A stretch of 64,000 nt of DNA from Craterostigma plantagineum (GCA_027422505.1 JAPQWV010000749.1:179870-243869), one strand, 5' to 3'; counted from the stretch's first letter, positions 27,501 through 39,580 are shown. Numbers and translations are program-made. Notes: generated by a model from the sequence alone, not told the origin.

Positions 27501-29470
27501 AGAATCCAATATTTAGGAAGTAGAGTATACAGATGTAGAACAAACTGTTTCTAAAATATTAAATTCCTTACCTGATACAGCATGCTCAGCTTTGAGTTTC
27601 GGACAGTCCTGCTTCTAGTGGCCCAGCGCACCGCAATGCGGACACCTCTCCGTCGGCTTTACACCGGTCTGCGTCGATTTCCCAGAAGATATGTTCTTCT
27701 TAAAAACCTTCCCTGTTGGCTTGAGCTTGTTGCCCTTCTTCTTTTTGCCTTTCTGGGGCTTCGAAGAGGTGGCGACAAGTGCAGTCTGCTTTGCCCTCTT
27801 CATCTGACCTTGAGCCGTTGCTAACTGATTCATCAAATCAGGAAACGTCAGCGTCATACCGTTCAGATGATAGTTCACAATGAACGCGTTGAAGGACGGA
27901 GGGAGAGACTGCAAGATGAGATCGTTTTGTAAATCCGATCAAATCGGAAATTGAGAGTATCCAACCTCTCGATCATGGTGATCATGTTCATAACATGTTC
28001 GCCGACGTTCTCACCCTCAGACATCCTCGATCGAAAGAGCTGCGACGAAGCCGCATAGCGAGCTGTCCTTAACGTCTCACCATAAAGCTCTTTCAGATGC
28101 TGAACCATCGCCTGAGCATCAGCCATACCTCGTGGCTACGCTGCAGCGTGTTACTCATCGATCCGAGGACATGAGCCTTTACGAGCTGCTCGTCGCGTAG
28201 TCGCTTGTCATAAGCGGCACGAGCCTGCTCGGTTGCCCGCGCCCCTGGGGCCTGTGGCAACTCGGAGTCAAGGATATACACTAGGTTCTCAATCTGAAGG
28301 AAAATCTCAGGTTGCGAAGCCAGTCTGAATAGTTCGACCCAGTCAACCTATTCTCCTTGAGCAGTATGTTTAAAGCGGTAGACATAGTTAACGCTGAGAG
28401 AAAAAGATGCAGAAAATAAAAGCATATTAAGTCGTTTGTATAGATCATCAAACGCGAACAAGGACTTCTATTCCGTTTGACTCCCACTATCTTTTCATAA
28501 ACACCATTTTCTCCCATTGGATGTTTTGGAAGTTTCGCTGATAACTTTGATAGTGGAGTTGATGTCCCCGCGGGCGGATGCAAACCCCAACCTCTGTCAT
28601 TTTATTGGTTGGAGCGGCCCACGAAGTCGTGCTCCGCACGAATCCGACCTCGTCGAATGTCTCAACCATCTTTGTCTCAGTCAGGGACCCCCGCCGGCAA
28701 ATCCGGAATAAGGCGGTGTGACTGTCTAAGTGCAACCTATCAACTTTGCTTAAAACCGCACACTTGAACCGTACGTTTTACCGCACAGTGTGGTCTTGGC
28801 GAGCGGCGCTAACGCACTCGAGCAAGCCGAAACGAAAGCAAATGCAAGGTGCCGGCATACCCGGAACCAACCCTTGCATTTAGGTTTCGTAACAACATAA
28901 CCAGAGCTTGATAGAAGACAGGGCATCCAATCCCTTTACTCACTAAGTATTTTATGGGAGTTTGTGTTAATTAAATGCGTTAATTAATTAAGCACGAGCC
29001 CATAAATGCGTTAATTAAATTCCTAACCCTATGAAAGCAATTTAAATGGACAAATGCGCGGGCTCTTTCTAAACTGGTCCTATTACATGGGTCGTAAAAC
29101 GACCGAGTCTTTGATCTCTAAGCGTCGACTCGTCGTCACGCGGGTCGTCGGACCCTCCAATCTTGCATTGCGTCGAACAGACGCCATTTTATCTAACTTA
29201 TCTAATAAAGCGATAAAATACAACACGGGGAAATTATTTCCCGAACAACCCATAATCCATGTACATACCGATGGGCAGCAAATGGCCCTTAAACAAATAA
29301 CCCGGTTAGAACCTAAGCCCGTGTAAATGTCCCACATAAACATGTAACACAGAATTTTGATGCCGGGTGCCCGACCGACGTCATGAGCGTCGATAGTCTC
29401 CAAACTACGTCGACCGTTCGTTTGCCACATCGGCTTTCGAGGCCTTTGGTCGAACCATGCATGAGCCATA

Positions 29471-29482
29471 GCTCTGATACCA
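29471..29482 (-). other. Copia B primer-binding site
   Basis: The reverse complement reads TGGTATCAGAGC, matching the initiator tRNA-Met 3' end, one base inside the right LTR. It identifies the right LTR as the 5' LTR of Copia B. Confidence 0.92.
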
Positions 29483-29483
29483 C

Positions 29484-30934
29484 TGTTGGGATAGGCCCGA
29501 TTAAACGACGTCGGCCCCCGAACAGTGCAACGTGGCGATGGCGGAAGCGCGTTTTGAACCGAGCGGCGTAGGGTGCCGAAATTTCGATTTTCAACATCTA
29601 AATTCGACCTAGCGCCCTTCGGCTTCTCCCGAGGGCTCAAGATACTTCCTGAGTCTCAGGAGACCACGTCTAATCCGAACTTCTCAAATTCGAATTTAAT
29701 ACAAATTTATTCGAATTAATAATTTCATTCCAAACTAGTTCGAACAAAGCGGCAGCCGACAGTGTTTCGACTATTTGGCAAGCGAAATGATTTCCGATCA
29801 ATACTAAATTTTCCAGATTGATTCTACACTTCCCGATGATCGCAACAAGGGGTCTTTAGAATCATTCCAATGTCATTTGGTATTTTTCGCAAAATCAAAT
29901 CAGTGGTTCGAAATTATCAATTCGACTAAAGCGGTAGTCAGCGGTCTTTTGACAGTTTGACAACCAAAATGGTTTTAGATCAATACCAAATTTTCCAGAT
30001 TGATTCTACACTTCCAAACGATCGTAACGAGGGGTATTTAGAATTATTCTGATATCGTTTAGTATTTTTCGTAAAATCAAATCAGTAGGGTTCGAAACAT
30101 ACTGTCGATGAACGTGATTTCACCTCGGATGGATGTCGCTGGGCCTCATCTAGTTCCCGGGGCCTCCAGGATTGTCACGCCGGTATGTCCTTGATCGAAC
30201 CTCCGAGACTGCTCCCGATGGTTAGAGGCAGTTCGGTTCGCGCGTCGGGCTTCGTCGAACAATCTCGTGGCTTGACGTGGCTTGAGAAGTTCAAAACTTA
30301 AGCTCACTTTATGTTATTCTCTCTAGTATGTTGAGATGGAAGCAAAAATGACCAAGTCCTTTTTCTTAGAAACTTCTCATGTTGGATTATGTGTCATTCT
30401 TTTTTCTCACTTTTGCATGCTCACATTTTGTAGTAAAATTTCACTACAATTATATTATTATTTCCCTAACACTTGTCATGTTATTGAATGAATGAGTCAC
30501 TTGCCACCTCAACCAATGTGGCATAAGATGGAATTGACACATGTTCAATGACCAAGTAAACATGCAAACCCTTTTTAATTTATTCCATTTGGTCCATGAG
30601 GTTTCTAAATTCTCAATTTAGTCCATCAATTTTAAGAAATAAAATAATTAAATCTAATCTAATTATTTTAATTATAATTGAGCCTCATTTAGTTATTAAT
30701 TAAGCACTTAGGATAATCTTAAGTCCAACTAATTATTTATTTATCGCACCGCCAGATGCCAAGCAGACTTTAAATTCGATAGATAAATAATAATGCCTTT
30801 ATTATAATGAAAATAATATTCACTACTTTTTTTAACAGTATATACAATAAAACTGTCTATCGACCTATACATCATTGTGCGCCCTATACTATTCCTAGTC
30901 CTCGTATGGCATTCCGAGGGCACACTCCCTAACA
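29484..30934 (-). repeat. Copia B right LTR (5' LTR of the minus-strand element)
   Basis: 1,451 bp, TGTTGGGA to CCCTAACA. Co-linear with the left LTR except for a gap of about 970 bp near 30730, where TAAGTCCAAC runs straight into TATTTATCGCACCGCC. It also carries the pair of about 170-bp tandem units. Confidence 0.92.
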
Positions 30935-33289
30935 AGCTTGCAGGTCTGGAAATTTATATATTTTGCAGGGAACAACTGTTACAGGTTCCCCTGCTATTTC
31001 GACATCCCCGGAGGTTGATACCACAACATTATGGCATATGCGGCTTGGACACATGGGAGAAAAAGGCTTGATGATTTTAAGCAAGCGGGGCCTACTTTGC
31101 GGCCAAAGTACTGGTAAGATGGACTTTTGCGAACACTGTATGTTTGAAAAGCAGAAACGAGTCAATTCGCCAGCTGTCCACAGGACGAAAGGTACTTTGG
31201 ACTATATTCATTATGATGTATGGGGTCCTTCTCGTGTTCCGTCCAAAGGTGGTTCAAGATATATGTTGACTTTCATTGATGATTTTTCAGGAAAAGTCTG
31301 TGTCTATTTTGTTAAACAGAGAAGTGATGTTTTCCTGACATTTAAACAATGGAAAGCTTTGGTTGAAAAGCAGACAGGAAAACAGATCAAGCGGCTGCGG
31401 ACAGATAATGACTTAGAATTTTGCGGAAGCGAGTTCAACGAATTTTGCAAGAATGAAGGAATTGCTCGACATCACACTGTTCGAATGACACCTCAACAAA
31501 ATAGTGTGCCGAGCGCATGAACCGAACGCTTCTAGAGAGAGCTCAATGTATGATCTCCAACGTTGGGTTGACAAATGATTTTTGGGCTGAAGCTATCGCC
31601 GCAGCATGTTATATTGGCAACCGATCACCGTGTTCACCGATCATTTCAAGAGTCCTGAGGAAGTATGGTCAGGTACTCCTGCTGATTACTCCAACTTAAG
31701 AATATTTTGTGCCCAGCTTATATGCACGTAAACGAGGGAAAGTTAGAGCCTAGAGCTAAGAAGTGTATTTTCTCCGGTTACGCTTCAGGGGTGAAAGGAT
31801 ATAGACTATATAATCTTGATCCCAAGTCACCCAAATCTATAATTAGTAGGATGTTACTTTTGACGAGTCTTCTATATTACATCCTTCAAAAGAGTCTACT
31901 AATTCTTCTAATCAAGAAAAGAAGGATAATGTACAGAACGAGGTGGAGCTCGAGATCAACAAAGATCCTTCAGAAGACCCTGCTACGAGTTCAACAGATC
32001 AAGAGAATGAGCCATATCCTTATTCAGATCCTGTTGAAGATGATAGCACCGATCATGAATATTCTATAGCCAGAGATAGGGAGAGACGGGAGATTCGACC
32101 ACCACAACGGTACGTGAATTTAGTTTCATACGATTTATCAGTGGCGCAAGAAACAGGTGGAGGCGACGAACCTTCTACCTATTCGGAGGCGATAAGCGAT
32201 GTAAATTCTGATAAGTGGCTGGTAGCGATGAATGAAGAAATGGAGTCTCTGCTCAAGAATGGAACGTGGATTCTTGTGACGCCCCAAAGAAAAAGAAAAT
32301 AGGCGAATGTAAGTGGTCTTCAAGAGAAAGAAGGTTTATATGTTTCTGACAATGCAAGGTATAAGGCACGATTAGTCGCGAAAGGCTATAGTCAGGTACA
32401 AGGTGTTGAATTTAATGATGTATTCTCACCTGTCGTTAGACATAGCTCTATTCGTGTATTACTTGCATTCGTTGCCATGTATGATTTGGAGTTAGAACAG
32501 CTTGATGTCAAGACGGCGTTCTTACAGGGCGATTTAGATGAACAGATTTATAAGAAGCAACCTGAGGGCTTCATAGTTGAAGGAAAAGAAGACGAAATTT
32601 GTTTACTGAAGAAATCCTTATACGGATTAAAGCAGTCTCGAAGACAGTGGTATAAACGGTTTGATTCTTTCATGTTGGGTCATGGTTTCTCCAGGAGCAA
32701 GTATGATAGTTGTGTTTACTTCCGAAAGTTAAATGTCAGTTCGTTCATTTATCTATTGTTATATGTTGATGGCATGCTCATTGCGGCTAAGAATCCTGCA
32801 GAAATTCACCAGTGAAGGCCTTATTGAATGGTGAATTTGAAATGAAGGATTTAGGAGCAGCTAAGAAGATTCTTGGTATGGAGATTAGACGTGATAGAGG
32901 AGCTGGTAAGTTACACCTGACCCAGGATAGTTACCTCAAGAAGGTTTTGGAGAGATTTGGCATGAACGATGCCAAACCAGTCATCACTTCTCTTGCTAGC
33001 CATTTTGGGCTAAGCGCTGCTCAGTCACCATCATCAGATGAGGAAGAAGCGTATATGACACGAGTTCCTTACTCGAGTGCAGTCGGCAGTATTATGTATG
33101 CAATGGCTCTCTAATTTCCAAGTTCAAGCATTGTTTGGACTGATTGGTATGTCAAAAATGGTGAACTAGCCCGTCGGGGCTATGGACGGAGGGAGATAGA
33201 GATCAATGTAGATTTCAGACAGAACGGTGACAGAGATATTACTCATTACGGTGGGGTAAACTACGGTACCAAAGGTCAAGGTGGAGATT
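30935..33289 (+). pseudogene. Copia A integrase and reverse transcriptase remnant
   Basis: Resumes the host element after Copia B. It has the pre-integrase region [14 protein letters not shown] and C-x2-C (EHCMFEKQ) near 31030-31150, then the integrase core ([22 protein letters not shown]). The reverse transcriptase follows (KARLVAKGYSQVQG, LDVKTAFLQGD) with the catalytic YVDD changed to YVDG near 32765. Comparison with Copia D shows a deletion of about 550 bp at 33108-33120 that removes most of RNase H. Several frame breaks. Non-functional. Confidence 0.88.
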
Positions 33290-33787
33290 TGTTGAGAGTG
33301 ACCTTTGCTAGTGTGTGGGTTGAGAAAGTAAAACATCACATGGCTAATAACATTCAAAGTGGCGCCTAACAATGCAAAGAAGACGAATACGGAAGCTGTG
33401 CTGATATAATTATTCAAAAGGGGATGGCTACTTTAATTACTTGTTAGTTCACATGGAAGGTCAAATATTCACATGGAATTACGAGACAAACGTTTGCTAT
33501 AAATAACAGAGTTTCTCGAAGGCAAACACCACCACAACCATACAGATCTTCTCTCTCCGGTTCTTTGTAGCTTACTCCTAGTTGTGTAGCTGCTTTTGTT
33601 TATCACGTCAGTGTATGTGCTTGTAATATCTCCACATAATAATAAGTTACCCTCCGGCCCGTGGACGTAGGTCATTCTGACCGAACCACGTAAATCTCAT
33701 GTCAATGTCCAAATTTATTTTTCCTCTTTTATTTACTATCGTCATTTTTCGGGCAAATAATTATCGGGGATTTCGCATATCCTAACA
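33290..33787 (+). repeat. Copia A right (3') LTR
   Basis: 498 bp, TGTTGAGAG to CCTAACA, a close match to the left LTR with scattered small indels. A TATAAATAA box is near 33500. A weak polypurine stretch (AAGGTGGAGAT) precedes it. ATAGG follows at 33788-33792. Confidence 0.92.
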
Positions 33788-35616
33788 ATAGGTAATATTG
33801 AGGATGATATAGTTCTTTCTAAACAGTTAGATCAAAACTCGTTTTGATGGTCGGGGAATACATTAATTAATACTATTCTATAACTTCTAAAAATATAAAC
33901 AAAGATAAATTACAAACCAATGTTTTTAAATATATATTGATCCTTAGACAATTGTTTAAATTTGTATATTTATTTAAATCTCTTTGTATAGGGTAATAGA
34001 AATTTTATAGGAGTGCTTATTTTGTAAAATAAGTTAACTATTAAGGATAATAGATTTACAAATAGAAGTAATTTTTGGAATGCAGCGTTAAATTGCAACT
34101 TAATGGAAAGATACAAAAATAAATGTAAATTAACGTTTGTAAAGAAATAGGGTACAATAAATGATGTTGAATTCAATGCAAAGAAATTACAAATAATACT
34201 TAAACTTAATGTTGATTAATTACATGTAGAAAAACAGAATTTTATAAATATTCACAACTTCAAAGGTTTTTTTTCACCCCAAAAGTGGTTGTCAATAGGA
34301 GTTATTAAGCATTATTAATGCATCGAGCAAACATTCATTTTTAAGGGGGAAATCATCTATACTATTGTAATGCGCACAAAATATGAGACGGGTTGCGGTG
34401 AATTGCTCACATCCAAACAAGAATCTTTCGGACAACGTAACTTTGGATAGTTTAAAGTGTTCCCTAATCTCAAACCATCGTAACGTGTTAGTTGAAGATT
34501 TCAATTCCAACGAAGTTTCTTTGCAGCCTTTGATATCTATTTAGCTAATTAAGTAAAAAGGTGTCATCGAAACTATACAAGTCATTATATTAATGCAGAA
34601 AAAAAGTTCATATATAAACATATCGGCTACTACAAATAATATGCAATGTTAGAGTAGAGACGGAGACATGCAGTCATCATTCCCACACACATTAAAAGAG
34701 AGAGCATTTAAGTCAATAGAAACAGACGTGGACTACGAGGAATAATAACATTATTTCACATTTTGAAATAAATATCAGATTAGTCAAAACTTGTCAAAAG
34801 CATGGCAACTACACAGTTGCCTATGTCTAATCCCCGTCGTCCATTGAGTTGACTAGATTCTAATCGTGTGTTAATGAGTAGATAATGATTCCAAAGTAAA
34901 GGAAAACACAATACAATAATAATCTCTTCCATTTTCTGAAGTATGCGTTGCCTGTTTAAGTTCTGCAAGTAAGTCAACCGTCTTTTCTCATTTTCATGCC
35001 ATTTTAAGCATTTGTCTGAAAGCCCCTTGAAGAAGATACAAAAACAATGTGTAGTAAGTAGACTATCGCGCGCTAGACATACAGAATCGAATTTAATAAA
35101 AGCAACTAACTGCTATCAATCGTGTCTGAAAGCTGCAGTTTGCAGTGCTTAAACACTGCCCCAAAACGTGCCCTTATTTGCCCTCTCTCAGTTTTCTAAT
35201 TTATTGCTCGACCTGAAACAAGAAGAAGAAGAACCCATACCATTACCATACATACATGACTGTGAGTAGATGAACAACAGTAATTGCAGGCAATTAAATA
35301 CAAAGAAAACAGCAATGTTTAACAGAAGAGCATTGATTAGGACTGTTTTTTTTTCATATTTTTTTCCTGAAAAAAAAAAATCACTGGGTTAAAGCTTAAC
35401 AGAAAGCCCTTGCTACCATTAATTCTAATACAGAAAATGGAAAATCTAAAGAACAGAAAGATGGAGGTTGCAAAGCATATGAACCGCAGCAGTGATTATG
35501 ATCTTGAGGGGCTTAGCTTTCTTTCTTCTAACAAGATAGCAGTTTAGAATTTGTAGTAGCAAGGCCTTTGTTGACTAGCACTTATATAAGGTAGAATCGA
35601 ATTTGCTGATCATCTG
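33788..35616. other. Intergenic region between Copia A and the CLE gene
   Basis: About 1.8 kb of AT-rich DNA. It starts with the right ATAGG duplication. No recognisable gene; the short open stretches at 33970-34977 carry no known domain. The last few hundred bases should include the CLE 3' UTR. Confidence 0.55.
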
Positions 35617-35910
35617 TTAGTTGTGAAGAGGGTTTGGACCAGTGTGTACTAATCTCTTTTCTTCGTCGAACAAATCATAGTCCGATGGAGTTGAGCTTCC
35701 ATGATTATTATTATTATTATTCTCTGATGACGACGACGAGCTGCCTCTTGCATGGTTGAAGAAACGCGACTTTCTTGTAAGAGAACGCCGTGATTTATCA
35801 TGAGCAATAACATTTTCTCCGCTGAAGAAGACGATGATAAGCACAGTTCTGCAGAAAAGATCAGCAACAAACAAAGGGAAATCAGCAGAGCTCTTGATGA
35901 TGAATCACAT
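35617..35910 (-). CDS. CLE signalling-peptide precursor, CLE16-type motif; start and frame uncertain
   Basis: The frame ends in RLVHTGPNPLHN followed directly by a stop, the 12-residue CLE motif; this variant is the one I associate with Arabidopsis CLE16. Upstream are an acidic stretch (PSDYDLFDEEK), a Ser/Asn-rich spacer and a basic segment, the usual layout of a secreted CLE prepropeptide processed outside the cell and sensed by LRR receptor kinases. The CLE frame opens after a stop at about 35906 and has no ATG. A good signal peptide (RALLISLCLLLIFSAELC) lies in another frame at about 35810-35890. One indel between about 35800 and 35850, in the TCATCGTCTTCTTCAGCGG stretch, would join the two. 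An ATG at 35910 is immediately followed by TGA, so the true start is unresolved. No intron needed. Confidence 0.82.
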
Positions 35911-37923
35911 ATCTTAATCCTCGCTCTACACAATTCACCAGCTCTTTGGTACCATAAACAGCCATTTCCTTGGAAGATTAAACTCAAGTTATCCAGCTTA
36001 TCACAAGAATATCTCAATTTTCGCTGCTGCTTCAGCCCAATAAATGTAAGAAAGCATCTCCGTTTGTCGTAAGAAGTAAGAACGAGTAAAAACCTTTGAC
36101 TGGAACACTAGTAATAAGAGCTGCAGGTACAAGTAAAAAAAAAAAACAAGTTATATATATATAGGTTTGATTTCTGAAATAATTCTAGGTAATAATGGAA
36201 AAAATACAGGACTATTAGAAGATAAATAATATAGAAGTTCTCTCTCTCTCTCTCTACAAATATATAATAGATCCTTATCTCAAGGGTTTCGTCACGTGAT
36301 ACTGAGCCTTGATTCCTGGAACCTTCTTATACATATATTATTTTGTCACTCCATCTGAGTTCACATTAACTCCGAAGCACATTTTTTATTACCTCGCATA
36401 CTGTTTAATTATAATATATTATGCATCCGATTTATAGTGTTGTGAGAAAAATATGAGAGAAAGGGACTGTTCGAGGACGTTCTATTACCAGCCGTTGTCT
36501 GCGGATTTTGATACTATCTTACACATTACATGAGTGGAGTAACTTTGATCTTATTATAGCTGAATCCTAGAAGAAAGGATACGTGACAACGTACGAGAGA
36601 TTATATAATGCATATTTTTTTCCGGCTTGCTTCATATTATGATATCTAGATATTTTATGTATAGCTAGATAATTAGATTTGAATGCGAATTTCTTGGTTT
36701 TGTCATTCTCAAATGTGACTTGAAGTATTCATGGGCATATAAATATATGTATATATATTAATTGCAAACGCAGCTATGTTCACGCGTCCCCGACGCGCGT
36801 GGCCCAACATCTAACCGTGGTTAACAGCCCAATATTAGAGAGGATTTGCTAATAGCCCAATACTGATACCTGGATACGGCCCAATAGCGAAGGTACCTAA
36901 TGCACAAGCTACAATTTTCATATAAAAAAAATTATAGGAGCATTTCAAATAACTGATGATGGCTTGAATAAAACTATAAGCGAAGTGGGAAATTTTTAAT
37001 TAATCAATTTGTAGAGACACGAACGAAGATATTGTCTACAACGATGATTTAGATATAAAAAAAACATTTTCGAGAAATATTTTCTGTAAAGGAAATATCA
37101 TACACACAACACAAATACATACAATGACAATTAATTAACCTATATCTGCTTGTTATGATCTTATATCCTTTTAATTCCGTGAAAGGAGGATATAACTATC
37201 ATGAGAGAGTTACAAGTACAACATATAATCTCCATTTAAAAATGATATTTGAGCATGCGCATCAATGGACAATAATAATAACTGGAGTGAAGTGAATAAT
37301 GGGTTTATTGTTTTGCGTCCGTACAATGCAATGGCCATTAGTGTGGGGGCCTCCGACTTTAGAGTAATGTAATAAAATTCAATTCGTACGATCGAATTTG
37401 CATACATACACAAAGACGACAAAGCATACTACTAGCTACTGCTGAGACATATGCTGCCACGCATTCAATTCTCAATGACACGCTTTTCTTCGTTACTCAT
37501 AATCTCATCATCATTGACACGTCGCTTTTGGTCTCCCAAAAAAATTTCACGTTTGTACTCTTTTTCCCTTTTGGATAAAAAGTAAATCAAAGAAAAGAAA
37601 TGATATAAAAGATAATCGTGTGTGTATGATCCGAGGCAATTCTCTCTAAACAACACAGTAAATTAATAACATGTATGGGTCAACCAAGAAAACCGATATA
37701 TATCCGTCTGCAACCTCCCTCTTTGTTAAATCCCTTGTCAAGTCTTTATCTCTCTCTGCCTATAATACCGAAAACCCTATTCTGTCTGCAAACCATTTTC
37801 TTGAGCTTTGTGAATTCTCTCATTATGTCGTCGTCCCAGCAAAGCTTACTTTTTGCAGCTTACTTTCCACACTCTTTAATACACTCTCATGCTCCTTTAT
37901 AATACTAAATAATCACGCAAGAA
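35911..37923. other. Intergenic region between CLE and WOX1-like genes
   Basis: Head-to-head spacer of 2 kb that should hold both promoters. A CT microsatellite is at 36240-36256. Several GCCCAA boxes cluster at 36800-36890 near a CpG-rich spot (ACGCGTCCCCGACGCGCGT). Open stretches at 37671-37949 run into the WOX leader in other frames. No extra gene recognised. Confidence 0.55.
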
Positions 37924-39580
37924 ATGTGGACGACGACGACAATGGATAATGATCATGGCGAAGAATCGAAGAAGAAGATGGGGAGCATTGATCCAATGTT
38001 TGCTCGAATGCTTCGTCCAATTTTGATGCCCCAATGGCCAATTAGCAGAAGCAATAATATCAGTTGCAGTGCAAGCTCAAAGTGTTCTCTTTGCACGAAT
38101 AACCCTAACACTACTACAGCCCTGCACGCAATGAGTAAGCAATATATGTCTTATCCTGACAAGGGTTTTGCTCGTAAATTAATATCATGAACTGATCTTT
38201 CTCCTTTTTTTTGGTGTTTTTTTTTGTATAGGTGGTGGTTCGAGCGATTATGTGATAACAAGAGGGATGATTAACATGAGCAGTTCATCACATGTTCCAT
38301 TAGTGAGCACGAGATGGAACCCTACTACTGAGCAATTGCTGGCCCTCGAAGAAATGTACAAGCTTGGTATACGAACGCCTACAGCAGAACAAATCCAAAA
38401 CATTGCTGCGAATCTTCGAAGGTTCGGGAAAATCGAAGGCAAGAATGTGTTTTACTGGTTCCAAAACCATAAGGCTAGGGAGAGACAGAAGAACAAACGT
38501 CGTCAGCTTGACCTGTTTGGTGGGAAGATTATTATTGAGTCCTCAGAAGCAAACAAAAACGTGGTGAAATTTATAAATTTACTCTCTTTCGTTTTTCGAC
38601 ATTTAGCTACTCGATTTGCGTGGTCATCATCGCTAGGATTTTTTATACATATTGATGACAAGATCAAGAAACTGCGTACGCAGGATTGAGAAGCAGATAC
38701 AATGGATCTGAATATCAAGGCAAGAACTTGGACCCAAACTCGGCCTGCAACAAATCTAATAACGCAATGGTAAGTACTGTTGAATAACTTGAAATTAATC
38801 TGTGGTTTCAATGCCAAAAGATCCGTACGGACACCCATCTTTAGTAAATTAATCTGACTAGTCGAATGCACGAAACTCGAAAGATGACTTTGCAAGTCAT
38901 GTATACATACAATAATAGGCCCAGAGAGACAAAATTATGGCAAATGATAGCGCTTACATATATGCCAAGACATTTAATGAAAAGGGCATGCAAAAAGGAA
39001 AGCTATTGTTATGATGGGAAAAGAATAGAATTGGGCTATAAAAAGCTGGCATTTGCACACTTACTTTCTGTTGGAGATGTTGTGCTATGCTATGCGAAAG
39101 GGTAATTAGAATTTCTTGGGCGACGTGCAAAGTTCACTGATATCATCAGCAGCTTTTAATCAAACGCATAGTTATAACATTTTTATTTTCTCCAGCAGGA
39201 AACAGTACTATCAATGCAAAGTTCAGTGACAGCAGATCGTAACAATGAAGATGAACGAAGGAGACGATTGGAGCAGAAAGAATTGCAGCAGATTATTAAA
39301 GATAATGTAGCAGCGAACAGCGAAAACAATCACTGGACTTGTCACTGTCACTTAGACAAGTGAAATCGAAGGTTACGGTAGCAGCATGCTTATCTTGTCT
39401 CCCAAGAACAATTACTATGACAACATTGAAGAAAATCACGATCATACCCTTCAGCTTTTCCCAGTTGCTGGAAGCAGCGATTTGAAGAACAGCGTTGAGG
39501 AGGTTCTTGATGCTTCATGCGCAGAAAGGGATTTTGTGCCAAGCGAGTTCACCGAGTTTCTTCCTATTAAAAACTTATGA
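37924..39580 (+). CDS. WOX1: WUSCHEL-related homeobox protein, WOX1/STF-like; one frame break
   Basis: Exons 37924-38134, 38232-38519, 38684-38769 and 39199-39580, GT-AG. The N-terminus begins MW and has a [11 protein letters not shown] block. The WOX homeodomain in exon 2 runs from [18 protein letters not shown] through [20 protein letters not shown] to [19 protein letters not shown]. Exon 4 opens ETVLSMQSS and ends with the WUS box TLQLFP and a terminal EFLPIKN, which matches the STF box special to the WOX1/STENOFOLIA/LAM1 group. These nuclear repressors drive leaf-blade outgrowth with WOX3. A single-base insertion (or two-base loss) between about 39345 and 39375 separates the HCHLDK frame from the WUS-box frame. 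The donor of intron 2 (38520) was chosen because it keeps phase with exon 3. Homeodomain intact; the C-terminus needs resequencing. Confidence 0.88.

Larger units (their letters stand above)
23178..28385 (-). pseudogene. Copia B gag-pol remnant
   Basis: Read from high to low coordinates. Gag starts at 28385 (MSTALNILLKENRLTGSNY), with a zinc knuckle CPHCGALGH near 27620. Protease is MDSGASTHI at about 27505. The pre-integrase zinc region HLRLGHTGERKIHE...CESC is near 27000-27170 and the integrase core is at 26900-26310. Reverse transcriptase (KARLVIKGYNQKEG, QMDVKTTFLNG, then the catalytic YADD in LVLYADDILLIGN) is near 25900-25480. RNase H (YTDSNFQSD, SKQSTTGDSTCEAEYIAA) runs to a stop at 23178. 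Many frame changes and stops are present, and solo LTR C sits inside the RNase H region, so the polyprotein cannot be made. Confidence 0.9.
20723..30934 (-). mobile_element. Copia B, long-LTR Copia retrotransposon inserted in Copia A
   Basis: 10,212 bp from TGTTGGGG to CCCTAACA, flanked by the 5-bp duplication AGCTT (20718-20722 and 30935-30939). Copia D keeps the uninterrupted form of the target, ATGAAAGCTTGCAGG, which confirms the insertion point. Coding lies on the minus strand, opposite to the host element, in the order gag, protease, integrase, reverse transcriptase, RNase H. The primer-binding site is at 29471-29482 and a purine-rich tract abuts the left LTR. The long LTRs and size resemble the Angela/Tork-type Copia group, but the lineage is not proved by eye. 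The frame is broken many times and is also interrupted by solo LTR C. Confidence 0.95.
19020..33787 (+). mobile_element. Copia A (Tork/Tnt1-like LTR retrotransposon), interrupted by Copia B
   Basis: Outer element of the nest. Its two LTRs (19020-19526 and 33290-33787) begin TGTTGAGAG and end TAACA. The target duplication ATAGG flanks it at 19015-19019 and 33788-33792. A primer-binding site TGGTATCAGAGC lies 3 bp inside the left LTR. Coding order on the plus strand is gag, protease, [Copia B insertion], integrase, reverse transcriptase, which is Copia order. Without Copia B and one copy of its duplication the element is about 4.55 kb. It carries frame breaks and lacks most of RNase H, so it is not autonomous. 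It is the same family as Copia D at 43.4 kb. Confidence 0.95.

Noticed and set aside
29083..29640. 185-codon open frame across the Copia B PBS and LTR edge
   Set aside because: Spans the LTR boundary and primer-binding site in the non-coding leader; no similarity to Gag or Pol.
34292..34510. 72-codon minus-strand frame
   Set aside because: No domain, AT-rich, isolated in a spacer with no splice partners.
38866..39105. 79-codon open frame between WOX1-like exons 3 and 4
   Set aside because: Lies wholly within an intron with good GT and AG borders and has no known domain.
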